64,000 nucleotides of DNA from Citrobacter arsenatis (lineage in GTDB: Bacteria > Pseudomonadota > Gammaproteobacteria > Enterobacterales > Enterobacteriaceae). Positions 44,901-50,945 of the stretch are shown here, piece by piece. The position numbers were made by a program, and so were the translations under genes. Every line of letters starts with the position of its first letter. Positions within the stretch are counted from its first letter, which is position 1. The notes under the pieces are model-generated. The model had not been told where the DNA came from, searched no databases, and was given only the letters and a program-made list of their open reading frames with translations. The DNA lies in the NCBI RefSeq assembly GCF_004353845.1, contig NZ_CP037864.1, forward strand, positions 1,426,001 through 1,490,000, read 5' to 3'.

Positions 44901-45289
44901 GCCTGCAGGGTGATTTTGCCGGTTTGCAGTAGCTCTCTGATAGTCGTTGATTCAACAACGCCACTTTGACCAGGGCCGATCGTTGGGATCGCGCCGCTGA
45001 TATTGAGCGCCTGACCAGCCGTGATATCTTCATATAAGAATCCGTAGTCGTGGATACCCTCATAATCGCCAACGGAAATACCTGCCTGGTAGTCGGTGAA
45101 AATATTGTGATCACCGATATCGATAATCGGATCAGCGGAAACCGGCATTGCAGCAGCGCTTAATGCGCCAGCCGCCAGTACGGCGACAGTTTTACGTGAG
45201 CTGCTTTTTTTCTTTCCTTTGGTTAATTCGGAAACGACCACCCAGATACCGAGCGCCGCGTTCCAAATAATGCTGTAAACTTTGTTCAT
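35957..45289 (-). CDS. Giant AIDA/pertactin-type autotransporter (3110 residues)
   Basis: Type Va secreted surface protein, probably an adhesin. Residues 1-25 (MNKVYSIIWNAALGIWVVVS) are an extended signal peptide region, followed by a basic linker and a Sec core ending near MPVSA-DP (~53). The passenger (~54-2790) is Gly/Asn/Thr/Ala-rich beta helix; from ~1450 on it carries autotransporter-associated beta-strand repeats (NNSYTGTTTI, NNTYTGETTV, DNAYTGTTDV, DNTYSGGTTI, ENSYSGATLI) and a large internal duplication. Then comes a pertactin-like end (YQLHAGNAQGQGENWYLRSE) and a 12-stranded barrel (~2820-3110) with the terminal Phe (NASIGFKKSF). No protease motif was seen and no RGD was noticed. 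The frame is intact over 9.3 kb. It is convergent with the mrkHIJ-like genes. Confidence 0.88.
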   Translation of the reverse strand: MNKVYSIIWNAALGIWVVVSELTKGKKKSSSRKTVAVLAAGALSAAAMPVSADPIIDIGDHNIFTDYQAGISVGDYEGIHDYGFLYEDITAGQALNISGAIPTIGPGQSGVVESTTIRELLQTGKITLQATSPDQSVKTITTAEELAEYLTYNQSSTPSQSTEFDINDPAFPGEKTTIRVFDTNALSNFLTASQIGDSALNTFDSTQSKIYKQFGIALATNGSTANLDIGNDTLNVRDKANTIELLAKDSSLLEAQDAGSQVNWQSDNYIKFNAAPVIPEKTFTGSAQTSVFGDDVTLMTYGYDADGKVVETGVRTFSITNTQELADFNDWLLGNSSDAAENPEGEKVSQIQLWIDANEVTTSDAAQAKYAGLIDGLINSSKPSDVLSWDYDVWTDGLSHTNNATAGRGELHAIYANGAGTSGTLNKDAMIAVDGSINGVMKAIDGGVITNLGELNALRTSTGQSLAIGMLAKDATATNHGTINSGLFIDKDGNQNVNSYGAFGMQGQGTSQIANNGTINQAITTDNFGTASAADPWSKDVPDSSLTLAIGMQLSDDAQGVNNGDINVVDGRKSGASFAKGTAYGVEVAGNATFTNAQDASIYLGRDASNPSNDVTMAGGSSLSAGIMTRSAKEVINNGLITLGTGIRNAAGILVGNATGNVLNTGNIVINGGSKGGSSKNYGISVRDSGAENNQEIRNDGKINVNGTNNVGIHVSANNKNAQVTTSAAGSIVVDGEGGVGNRNYAIWAEGGANGQAVVNVYSNITLDKAGNIGVHVRDNAIANVDSLSSPSFNSTDQIGYYLYGKGATANIGQAVMNDNGQDRTTIFRIANGALLAGNTTNPKDQSTSNLNLTLSGDNSVGVLATGAGSSVDTGEATFTVKGTDSAALLIEGGAKGTISDKTTINLTGERTVAGVVDGQAHQLNGNTQGNATSTTLTSNAKITSEASGNKVIAYVARNLGNLILDTKAIIDLASVDSIGVDVQKGGSLTNNSSSALHVSNGIGVRASGASAQINKLGKIQVDDGTAGVLLTQGASLLINGKTGDSITTDGSADGIRLAEGAGALAAQSVMIRADGTGAGIQNDANNTNITLRDVTIDSNDGPGIRTSVALTMNDGLDNTLNVNGKGTGFAFEQRNGDAVTGDLTIGKGYTIEVLSSEGSGIRANTDGRVTTNADINVHSSAGGSAIIAKNVSTLANSGKIISASTTSPVIDGSGDSSKTITNTGTLQSINDTAVAIESGKGNDTIDISGGVTSGVINTGEGRDTFNWRSGSYAGEVNFAGTGGNNKANIGNVTLDKTRHIITAAGTGNALTFTNTKNARIGTLASDNLNTGTNIGTGWDSLTISGSNADVRVVENLSLASKTIAVNNGATLRTGDHVEPTSTAASIGNYDVTTQGAGSRVIFDTQGDASAAQIYRGVISGNGKFERAAGGTTVFTANNSYTGTTTIDQTGTLQLGDGGNEGEVSAVSDIIDNGVLAINRANTVLLNGVISGIGALKQIGGGITRLNGNNTYTGETTVTNGTLLVNGDQSAARGATTVSGTSTLGGNGVIGGNVLMNDATTLSAGDGGAGTLSINGNLQLGSKTTSAFELGKAYTPGGALNDLINVAGDLQLDGTLDVTTSQGGNFGPGVYRIYNYGGTLDNQTLELGAIPDSQDKRNIFVQTSINKQVNLVNANGVTLQFWDGATVNQSHGASGIEGDSKIDGGDGKWMAIGSQGDNNWTTATGEGNAPWAQKSFAVFTTKGGTVTVDNAAGDVNFSGAQFDADGYVVKGDALNAYATTENATHAGQTPGTGELLLRVGAGGAGQNYTATIESVIREASTNDKLTLVKTDLGRLILSGDNEYRGGTRIDGGTLQISSDSNLGQSGTDLAINNGSTLQMGADLTSNRTIELGANDNAAVFDLNSHHFTPTGEITGDGKLKVTSSSSDAGSTLSLDRANSYKGNTEIAGTGNANNVTVNVSKTGAFGSNESSTVNVNKGATLNVSGTDTSLQSLTMNIADSLLALADNVTAASAKLNLTGAAKAVLTNSASAGNATINVSKDSTLALEENASGGNAGVNNSGLMTFADQAMAENTVVKNLAGGKVDISAVDSATSIGSLSGAGNVELGNKELSLGNLHLDDTISGIISGHDGSLVKIGDGTLTLTGDNAYTGTTDVNESVLLVNGNQSAATGQVTVKSGATLGGNGIIGGAVDVLDDGHITAGAAINSVGKLTTGSLTLSDNAQLDYQFGQANTPGGAFNDLIDVNGDLTLDGKLNIETSPGGSFDVGVYRVINYTGTLTNNVMDIANAPEAADSLYVQTSVKNQVNLVNHAGLTLRFWDGTGGENGELKNNGVINGGDGIWQSSQGNDNWTTDESTPEGALNAPFTDAAFAVFQGDAGNVTVDNSKGDVIISGAQFATDGYRVGGEAITTDTANTLIRVGDGTVDGANYTATIDSVIRGTGGLNKGDLGTLILTGDNTYSGGTTITSGTLQVAGDTNLGAADTGITFNGGTLKYGEAFDTARQVTLESGGGTFDTNGHNVSLLTEVEGNGQLTKTGKGSLTLTLDNTYTGGTTIEQGVLQLGNGGDIGSIQGDIVDNGVLNVNRGDTLALTGNISGKGQLYQTGNGVTELQGENSYSGATLIANGVLQAGNTNTLSAASHHYVVAGTTLNTQGYNQTVAGLSNGGNVSLIGQQTGTTLTVKGDYTGEKGTINMAAIQNGSGAGIADRLIIDGGKVSGSTLLDVDGSGLGAPTIGDGIEVVTALNGATTTAQSSRDAFHLAADRMAAGAFEYQLHAGNAQGQGENWYLRSEYRPETMLYSGLASVVRQGDISLLGNMHQRMGDEVKPGIDEDNRAWARMIGYSGKTKLDDAAGTQTSSHTMGIQVGVDMYANESWKAGMYTSILDIDSNVKGTRTGSDGKGGNIDDNAFYVGGYATWFSGDGMYVDNVLQYGNHKSRLAATGNHGSYTVRGNTLTASTEVGKSFRLGASAWSLEPQAQLIYQYSDFDNGTLDGVTQTKVKMDTADSFTARLGVRLVADYDTNHGKFQPYGRVNVWQGLGSKDKTHFSNAVATTTLESSQQYSSTEVAAGLSWSIDRNLQVYGELGTQFSNGGSKSQVEAPVNASIGFKKSF
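37855..38816 (-). repeat. Passenger duplication, second copy
   Basis: Residues ~2158-2479 of the autotransporter, from LLVNGNQSAATGQVTVKSGA to GGTTITSGTLQVAGDTNLGA. They align in order with the first copy: LGGNGIIGG, TPGGAFNDLIDVNGDL, GVYRVINYTGTL, VQTSVKNQVNLVN, LRFWDG, INGGDG, AFAVFQGDAGNVTVDNSKGDV, GAQFATDGYRV, NYTATIDSVIR. Divergence shows the duplication is not recent. Confidence 0.75.
39700..40730 (-). repeat. Passenger duplication, first copy
   Basis: Residues ~1520-1864 of the autotransporter, from LLVNGDQSAARGATTVSGTS to GGTRIDGGTLQISSDSNLG. Matching blocks include LGGNGVIGG, TPGGALNDLINVAGDL, GVYRIYNYGGTL, VQTSINKQVNLVN, LQFWDG, IDGGDG, SFAVFTTKGGTVTVDNAAGDV, GAQFDADGYVV and NYTATIESVIR. 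About 880 bases of other passenger sequence separate the copies. Confidence 0.75.
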
Positions 45290-45483
45290 ATATAACCCTC
45301 GTCTACATTCCTGTTATGTATGTGTTAATACGTTGAGTTGTTGGCTATGGTTGGCACGCGGATGTGCTACCCGGTAATGGATTTTGGGAAATAGGGTTTC
45401 CTTCCGTGCGATGCGGAATTAAAAATGAGCCGAAAGAAAACCTATTAAATAATAACCGTGATAATTGTCCTTAAATAAGTCAG

Positions 45484-46062
45484 TTACGGCTGGCTATAGT
45501 GGGAAATGGTGTACTTAAGCCGAGTGTTATTTTTGCCCAGTTTTCTGGCAATGTTGCTTTTGTACGCCCCGATGGTTTTTTCACTTTTTTGTGATGCCCC
45601 GGCGATTTGCGTCAGTGACCACCCCCGGGCCAGCATCATCATTACATTGAATTCGTTTGCGGTGATTTTGTTATGTAATTCTTTGATATTTATTGATTTT
45701 TTGTTTTGTGTGATACGCGTTACGGCATGCAGCAACCGATCAAGGCTGGCGTCTTGATCGAGGAACAGCATGTTCTTCCCGCAAACGGTTTGAAAAATAG
45801 AAAAAGTAGCTTCATCGGCCAAAACAATAATTCTAGTGGCAGGACGTAAAGCCATGTTGCGGATAATCCTGGCATATTTTAAAAAATCCGAGTTGTCAGG
45901 ATTAATAATGATGCAATCCGTTTCATAAGGGATTATTTTGACGGCAGAAAGCGTCTGAGAGGAGTAGTACGCGATATCAATATATAATGATGAACCGCGT
46001 AGGATTTCTCGCATGCCTAGCCAGGGGTAAATTGAGTCACCCAAAAAAATAGCCTTAGACAT
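45484..46062 (-). CDS. LuxR-type regulator upstream of the autotransporter
   Basis: ATG 46062 (MSKAIFLGDS) with AAGGAG upstream gives 192 residues; the frame is open for nine more codons without a ribosome site. Residues 1-120 resemble a degenerate receiver-like domain without a clear phosphorylation Asp; residues ~130-190 form a LuxR/FixJ HTH (ITANEFNVMMMLARGWSLTQ, then SEKTIGAYKSNIARKLG). It is read in the same direction as the autotransporter, 194 bases upstream of it, so local control of the adhesin is likely. Its plan matches the MrkI-like protein on the other side of the autotransporter, but the sequences differ strongly. Confidence 0.75.
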   Translation of the reverse strand: MSKAIFLGDSIYPWLGMREILRGSSLYIDIAYYSSQTLSAVKIIPYETDCIIINPDNSDFLKYARIIRNMALRPATRIIVLADEATFSIFQTVCGKNMLFLDQDASLDRLLHAVTRITQNKKSINIKELHNKITANEFNVMMMLARGWSLTQIAGASQKSEKTIGAYKSNIARKLGKNNTRLKYTISHYSQP

Positions 46063-46679
46063 AACGATCTCCTTGAAAATTTGATGCAAGCGACCGCCTC
46101 TTTTTTTAGGTTAAAAAAAGAGTTTCTTGCGGCGCATGAAATGTTAATTAAATCTCGTATAACGTTCTTTGGTGTGAACGCATCCTTATTTATTACAGAT
46201 TCCACAGATATTTTCTGTATTAATTCGAATCATTAACTATTCTTAAAGTAGATATTACACTTTGTTAAAATTTAAGATAAATCGTTTATTTCAGCTCTGC
46301 GTAAATGATTGATAGATTTCGCTTATGGATCACGCAAATAATGATTGAGTGATTTCTATAAAGACAGGGTATTCCTAATCATCAAGAAGGGGGTTTATAT
46401 ATAAAATTTTATATTTCAAACAGATACCTGTTTTTCTTAATGAGATAATTGGTGAGTAGGAGAATTCTTAATCAAGACCAGGACAAAGAGAAGGGGAGGC
46501 AGAGAGGAGAGAGAAATATCGTTAAATTTGCACTTATCAACCTGAGATTCGAATATTCCAGTCGATAATTCTTAGTAATGTTAAATTTTTGGGTTATTAT
46601 CCCGATTTGGACTTTTTGTGCTTAATTTAAAAATCTCACTTGAAGAGGTTATTTTTTCTGATTGCATTGCTGATACCGC
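46063..46679. other. AT-rich intergenic region upstream of the LuxR gene
   Basis: About 617 bases, strongly AT-rich between 46100 and 46460, with a purine-rich tract (repeats of GGA, GAGA) at about 46480-46513. No coding frame is supported. It should hold the promoter of the LuxR-type gene, and the AT-richness fits H-NS silencing. The end of the next minus-strand gene lies at 46680, so the left flank also takes its 3' end. Confidence 0.5.
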
Positions 46680-47855
46680 TTAGCCGGCGAGCAGCTCCTG
46701 TTCAACCTGTTGCACCTGTTGTTCCAGCGTATTGCGGATTTCCGTAAGCGCCCGTTGTTGTTCGGAGAAGTAAGCCTCTTTATCCGTGACAGAGGTGGCA
46801 AGCCGCCAGGCGTTCTCCGCTTCCAGTTCGGTAATCTCTTTGAGCAGCGCGTTAATTTGTTCTCTGAGCTGCTGTATTTTGCTGCGTAAATGCTGCAAAT
46901 CGTTCAATCGGTCACTCGCCATCATCGGTTCGAGTCCGCTTTGCAATTGAGTCAGTAGCGCCCGAACGGCGGCAAGATCGGCATTTTGGCGCGCCTGGTT
47001 AAGCTGCACCATCATCTGATGCGCTTTCTCTTTCAGGCAGTCCGCCACCACATCCGGATGACAAAGACGGCTGGCCTGACGCCACAGGCGTTTTAACTCA
47101 TTACGTTCATCAGAAGAAAGTCGTTGGTCACGGTTAAAACGATGCTGCGCATCCTGCTGCTGCTCCTGATACTCATCATATTCATGGCTGGCCTCTTCCT
47201 GTGCCTTGCGGGTTGCGCTGTCGTCCTGGCGAGAAAAGTCGTTTTCCAGCTCACGAATCTCCGCCAGCAGAGCGGTAATCAGTTCCGTTTGTTGCTGAAT
47301 ACGTTGGCGCGTTTCCACCGATTCACGCGAATCTGAATGCTGGTTCATCCAATGCTGTTTGAGCCTGGCCAGTTGATCAACAGCCTGGGAAATATAGTGC
47401 TGACAGGATTGATAGTCTTTTTCCCGGCGCTTTCGCTCCGCTTCCTGTTTACGCTGGGCGCTGGCGGCGAGCTGTTTACGTAACTCGAGGATCCGGCTCA
47501 TCAGCGGCCCAAGGCGAAGATGATACAGATCGTTGAAATCATCGAGGATTTGAATGCGGGTGTTGCGTTTATCGATCAGGTCACGTAGCTGTGTTTCGAG
47601 CGCTTTGAGTTCCAGTTTACTGGCGGCAACGGCGGGGTCCTGCCACGTAGAGACTGCCCGTTGCGATTGCAGCCAGGCAGAGATTTCACGCAGGGCATCG
47701 CTAAAGCGTCGTTCTTCGATCGCCTGCACAATGGTGCCTGGTACGACTGACAAAGGCTCATTTTTCAGATGCGCCACCTGCTGGAAAATAATCTCCTCAT
47801 CTTCCAGTTCAATAGCGCTTTTGACGATTTCCAGTCGTTTGATGATCTTATTCAT
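46680..47855 (-). CDS. Coiled-coil protein with a J-domain-like segment
   Basis: Not recognised as a named protein. It has 391 residues, no signal peptide or membrane segment, and is very rich in Glu, Gln, Arg and Leu. Long coiled coils are predicted by eye at ~80-235 and ~315-388. Between them, residues ~250-297 (SSDERNELKRLWRQASRLCHPD, given here in part, followed by KEKAHQMMVQLNQARQNADL) look like a J domain with the HPD tripeptide at 266-268, the motif that stimulates DnaK ATPase. A J domain placed inside a coiled-coil protein rather than at an end is unusual. Neighbours give no functional hint. AGGC lies 11 bases before the start, a weak ribosome site. Confidence 0.6.
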   Translation of the reverse strand: MNKIIKRLEIVKSAIELEDEEIIFQQVAHLKNEPLSVVPGTIVQAIEERRFSDALREISAWLQSQRAVSTWQDPAVAASKLELKALETQLRDLIDKRNTRIQILDDFNDLYHLRLGPLMSRILELRKQLAASAQRKQEAERKRREKDYQSCQHYISQAVDQLARLKQHWMNQHSDSRESVETRQRIQQQTELITALLAEIRELENDFSRQDDSATRKAQEEASHEYDEYQEQQQDAQHRFNRDQRLSSDERNELKRLWRQASRLCHPDVVADCLKEKAHQMMVQLNQARQNADLAAVRALLTQLQSGLEPMMASDRLNDLQHLRSKIQQLREQINALLKEITELEAENAWRLATSVTDKEAYFSEQQRALTEIRNTLEQQVQQVEQELLAG

Positions 47856-48084
47856 GACAGTCGTTGCCTGGCCTGGCTCAAAAACGGGTGGCTGAAATAC
47901 AACAGGTTCACCCGTTTGAAAATGTTAGAAAAACAGTTAAGCGCATTCTGTGGCCTGCGATGCCTTTTCGTCCAGAATAATTCACTGTAATTATGAAAAA
48001 CCGGAAGTCGCACGCACCTGTCTACATCTTCAAACCTCTGTTTCATGTTTTTTATTCTCGGGTAATTATTCTTGATTCAATAAA

Positions 48085-48103
48085 GATAATGCGTATAGTT
48101 CTC
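48085..48103 (+). promoter_or_regulatory. Candidate Fur box upstream of the yncE-like gene
   Basis: GATAATGCGTATAGTTCTC matches the 19-base Fur consensus (GATAATGATAATCATTATC) at 13 positions, with a perfect left heptamer, and continues with ATTCTC. It is 52 bases before the ATG of a YncE-like gene; E. coli yncE is reported to be iron-regulated. Binding is inferred. Confidence 0.45.
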
Positions 48104-48154
48104 ATTCTCTTTTGTAATTAACTCTCTGTATGACTTCTGGTAAGGATCCTGACA

Positions 48155-49240
48155 ATGAAAAAAACAACATCCGCGCTGGCATTGCTGATTGCTGCGGCGT
48201 TAAGCGGTTGTGCGGCGCATTCCACACCAGCCAGCAATTCCAGCGTTACGGAAAAAACAGCGCAACCTGCCGTCACCGATGTGCAGCAACGCGCGCTGGC
48301 GGATGGGTTATATGAAATGGCGCTTAGCCCGGCGGGGGATGCGCTGTACGTTGCCAGTGCCGAAGGATTTAAAGATGTGCAGGGCGGCGTGGTTTACAAA
48401 CTGGATCCGAAAACGCTTAAAACGCTCGGCTTGAGTCATACCGATATGAAGAACTTTGGTATGGCTATCTCGCCGGATGGTAAAACGGTGTATGTCACCA
48501 ACTCACTGGATGGCGGCCTGAGTGCGCTGAATACCGCTGACGGCAAAGTGAAAAATCGCGTACTGTTCCCGGAACGTAACCCAGAAGGTTTCCCGTATGG
48601 CGCACGCCAGGTGCTGCTGCATAACGGCTTGCTCTATATTGGCGCCGTGGCGGATCCAGCGGTGATTTGGGTGGTTGACGCCGAAACTCTGAAGCTGAAA
48701 ACCCGTATCAAAAATACGGGAAAATGGATGACCGGACTGCATTATTCCGAGGTGACGCAGCGAATTTATGCGGCTAACGGCGGCGGTGAAATCCTCGTCA
48801 TCAACCCGCGTAATCAGCGTGTTGAAAAACGCTGGCAGCCGCTGGGTGAACAACCTGCGCTGCTGCTGAATATGGCAGAGGACGCACAAACGGGTCGCCT
48901 GTTTGTCACCGACAACTCGAAAGCGAAAACCACCCTGGTGCTGGATATTCATACGGGTAAGCTGCTGAAAAAACTGGATGTGGGTGATTCGCTGGCGGTG
49001 AAATTCAACGCAAAACGCAACGAAATCTATATTACCCAGCGTGATTCAGGGAAATTGCTCAGTCTGAATGCGACCGATTACAGCGTGAAGAAAAGTTGGG
49101 ATTTACCGCCTAACCCTAACAGCCTGCTGCTCTCGGCGGATGGACAAACGCTGTATGTGACGGTGAAGCAGAAATTTAATAAAGACCACTCTACGTCTGC
49201 GCCAGATAGCGTGGTGCGCATTGACCTGAATAAACAATAA
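48155..49240 (+). CDS. YncE-like beta-propeller lipoprotein
   Basis: A 361-residue exported protein. Signal peptide MKKTTSALALLIAAALSGCA with lipobox LSGC (acylated Cys19), so it is a lipoprotein, unlike E. coli YncE, which is soluble in the periplasm. The mature part is a seven-bladed propeller of YncE type with repeated strands such as EMALSPAGDALYVAS, GMAISPDGKTVYVTNS, RIYAANGGGEILVINPRN, NEIYITQRDSGKLLSL and SLLLSADGQTLYVTVK. Function unknown; YncE binds single-stranded DNA in vitro and responds to iron. A candidate Fur box lies upstream. It has no linked partner gene. Confidence 0.75.
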   Translation: MKKTTSALALLIAAALSGCAAHSTPASNSSVTEKTAQPAVTDVQQRALADGLYEMALSPAGDALYVASAEGFKDVQGGVVYKLDPKTLKTLGLSHTDMKNFGMAISPDGKTVYVTNSLDGGLSALNTADGKVKNRVLFPERNPEGFPYGARQVLLHNGLLYIGAVADPAVIWVVDAETLKLKTRIKNTGKWMTGLHYSEVTQRIYAANGGGEILVINPRNQRVEKRWQPLGEQPALLLNMAEDAQTGRLFVTDNSKAKTTLVLDIHTGKLLKKLDVGDSLAVKFNAKRNEIYITQRDSGKLLSLNATDYSVKKSWDLPPNPNSLLLSADGQTLYVTVKQKFNKDHSTSAPDSVVRIDLNKQ

Positions 49241-49386
49241 CAACACGCCTTCTTACTTTTGTTTTTCTCCTGAGCCTCGGTGCGTTGGGCAAGGAAGCCC
49301 GGCGCATCCAATCGATTGCGCCTTGCGACAACCATGTTGAAATGTTAAAAGAAGCCCCTTCAATAAAAACGACACAGGGGAAGGGC

Positions 49387-50781
49387 GTGAAAAACGCGTC
49401 AACTGCATCTGACACCAGCGTGTCTGATGCCGCGTCGACGAATGAGCCGACGCTTCAGCGGGGGTTGCAAAACCGCCATATTCAGTTAATTGCGCTGGGC
49501 GGTGCAATTGGTACCGGTCTGTTTTTGGGCATTGGCCCGGCTATTCAGATGGCGGGACCTGCGGTGCTACTGGGTTACGGCGTTGCCGGGATCATCGCTT
49601 TTTTGATTATGCGTCAGCTGGGCGAAATGGTGGTGGAAGAACCTGTTTCCGGATCGTTTGCCCACTTTGCTTATAAATACTGGGGACCGTTCGCGGGTTT
49701 TCTGTCCGGCTGGAACTACTGGGTGATGTTTGTGCTGGTCGGCATGGCGGAACTAACGGCGGCCGGGATCTACATGCAGTACTGGCTGCCCGATGTCCCG
49801 ACCTGGATTTGGGCCGCAGCATTCTTTGTGATCATCAACGCCGTCAACCTGGTCAACGTACGTCTGTATGGCGAAACGGAATTCTGGTTTGCGCTGATTA
49901 AAGTGCTGGCCATTATCGGCATGATTGGTTTTGGCGTGTGGATGCTGTTTTCCGGTAACGGCGGGGAACATGCAAGCATCGATAACCTGTGGCGTTACAA
50001 CGGCTTTTTTGCTACCGGCTGGAACGGATTAATTCTGTCGCTGGCGGTGATTATGTTCTCCTTTGGCGGACTGGAGCTTATCGGGATTACTGCCGCAGAA
50101 GCGCAGGATCCGCAGAAAAGCATTCCAAAGGCGGTAAACCAGGTGGTGTACCGTATTCTGCTGTTTTACATCGGTTCTCTGGTGGTGCTGTTGGCGCTGT
50201 ACCCGTGGGTGGAAGTGAAATCCAACAGCAGCCCGTTCGTGATGATTTTCCATAATCTTGACAGCAACGTGGTGGCTTCTGCGCTGAACTTTGTCATTCT
50301 GGTGGCTTCGCTGTCGGTGTATAACAGTGGCGTTTACTCGAACAGTCGTATGCTGTTTGGCCTCTCCGTGCAGGGAAACGCGCCGAAGTTCTTAACCCGC
50401 GTCAGCCGTCGCGGCGTACCGGTGAACTCACTGATCCTCTCCGGTGCTATTACGTCGCTGGTGGTCCTGATCAACTACGTTCTGCCGCAAAAGGCCTTTA
50501 GCCTGCTAATGGCGCTGGTGGTAGCGACGCTGCTGCTGAACTGGATTATGATCTGCCTGGCGCATCTGCGGTTCCGGGCGGCGATGCGGCGTAAGGGACG
50601 TGACACACAGTTTAAAGCGCTGTTGTATCCGGCAGGGAACTACCTGTGTATTGCTTTCCTCGGCATGATCCTGGTGCTGATGTGTACGATGGATGATATG
50701 CGCCTGTCAGCTATCCTGCTGCCGGTGTGGATCCTGTTCCTGTTTGTTGCCTTCAAACTGCTGCGTCGTAAATCTCGCTAA
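49387..50781 (+). CDS. pheP: PheP, phenylalanine-specific permease
   Basis: Inner-membrane APC-family amino acid transporter driven by protons. The GTG at 49387 (MKNASTASD) is taken as the start because it matches the E. coli PheP N-terminus and has GGGGAAGGG upstream; an ATG at 49339 would add 16 residues. It has 464 residues and 12 membrane helices. Substrate-binding unwound helix 1: IALGGAIGTGLFLGIGPAIQ; helix 6: SFGGLELIGITAAEAQDP. It is nearly identical to E. coli PheP over its length. In E. coli it directly follows cusA; here ~19 kb of other genes separate the two. Confidence 0.96.
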   Translation: MKNASTASDTSVSDAASTNEPTLQRGLQNRHIQLIALGGAIGTGLFLGIGPAIQMAGPAVLLGYGVAGIIAFLIMRQLGEMVVEEPVSGSFAHFAYKYWGPFAGFLSGWNYWVMFVLVGMAELTAAGIYMQYWLPDVPTWIWAAAFFVIINAVNLVNVRLYGETEFWFALIKVLAIIGMIGFGVWMLFSGNGGEHASIDNLWRYNGFFATGWNGLILSLAVIMFSFGGLELIGITAAEAQDPQKSIPKAVNQVVYRILLFYIGSLVVLLALYPWVEVKSNSSPFVMIFHNLDSNVVASALNFVILVASLSVYNSGVYSNSRMLFGLSVQGNAPKFLTRVSRRGVPVNSLILSGAITSLVVLINYVLPQKAFSLLMALVVATLLLNWIMICLAHLRFRAAMRRKGRDTQFKALLYPAGNYLCIAFLGMILVLMCTMDDMRLSAILLPVWILFLFVAFKLLRRKSR

Positions 50782-50788
50782 GTTTCTA

Positions 50789-50815
50789 CCGATCCCATCG
50801 CCAGGATGGGATCGG
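50789..50815 (+). terminator. Hairpin terminator after pheP
   Basis: Perfect 11-bp stem CCGATCCCATC (50789-50799) / GATGGGATCGG (50805-50815), loop GCCAG, followed by ATCTTCTCTCC. Strong hairpin with a modest pyrimidine tail. Confidence 0.65.
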
Positions 50816-50881
50816 ATCTTCTCTCCAGGTATATCGTGACCGCTCTCGCAATTTTGCCTTTGCTGGCAGGATTTTTATTTT

Positions 50882-50893
50882 GTAATCGATTAC
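50882..50893. promoter_or_regulatory. Operator palindrome O1 of the sugar/nucleoside cassette
   Basis: GTAATCGATTAC, a perfect 12-base palindrome with a central CG, in the context ATTTT...TTTTC. The central CG and the half-site length fit LacI/GalR-family operators. Together with the identical copy 32 bases downstream it is a likely target of the LacI-type regulator at 54457. Confidence 0.65.
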
Positions 50894-50913
50894 TTTTCTA
50901 TTGAATCTATTTT

Positions 50914-50925
50914 GTAATCGATTAC
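50914..50925. promoter_or_regulatory. Operator palindrome O2 of the sugar/nucleoside cassette
   Basis: Second perfect GTAATCGATTAC, 32 bases centre-to-centre from O1 and 20 bases before the transporter ATG. The repeat includes the flanks (TATTTT before, CTTTT after). It lies in the probable leader or at the start site, so repressor bound to both would block the promoter. Confidence 0.65.
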
Positions 50926-50945
50926 TTTTTAAAGGTGGGGCAAAC

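Noticed and set aside
37000..45000. CRISPR array or tandem DNA repeat
   Set aside because: The periodicity comes from protein beta-strand repeats. The DNA repeats are imperfect and irregularly spaced.
35957..45289. Long plus-strand open frames across the autotransporter as genes
   Set aside because: They are antisense shadows produced by the Gly/Thr/Asn-rich codon use. They lack ribosome sites and resemble no family.
49241..49386. Terminator between the yncE-like gene and pheP
   Set aside because: A possible hairpin around TTGGGC...GCCCGG has an internal loop and no T-tract, so it is too weak to list.
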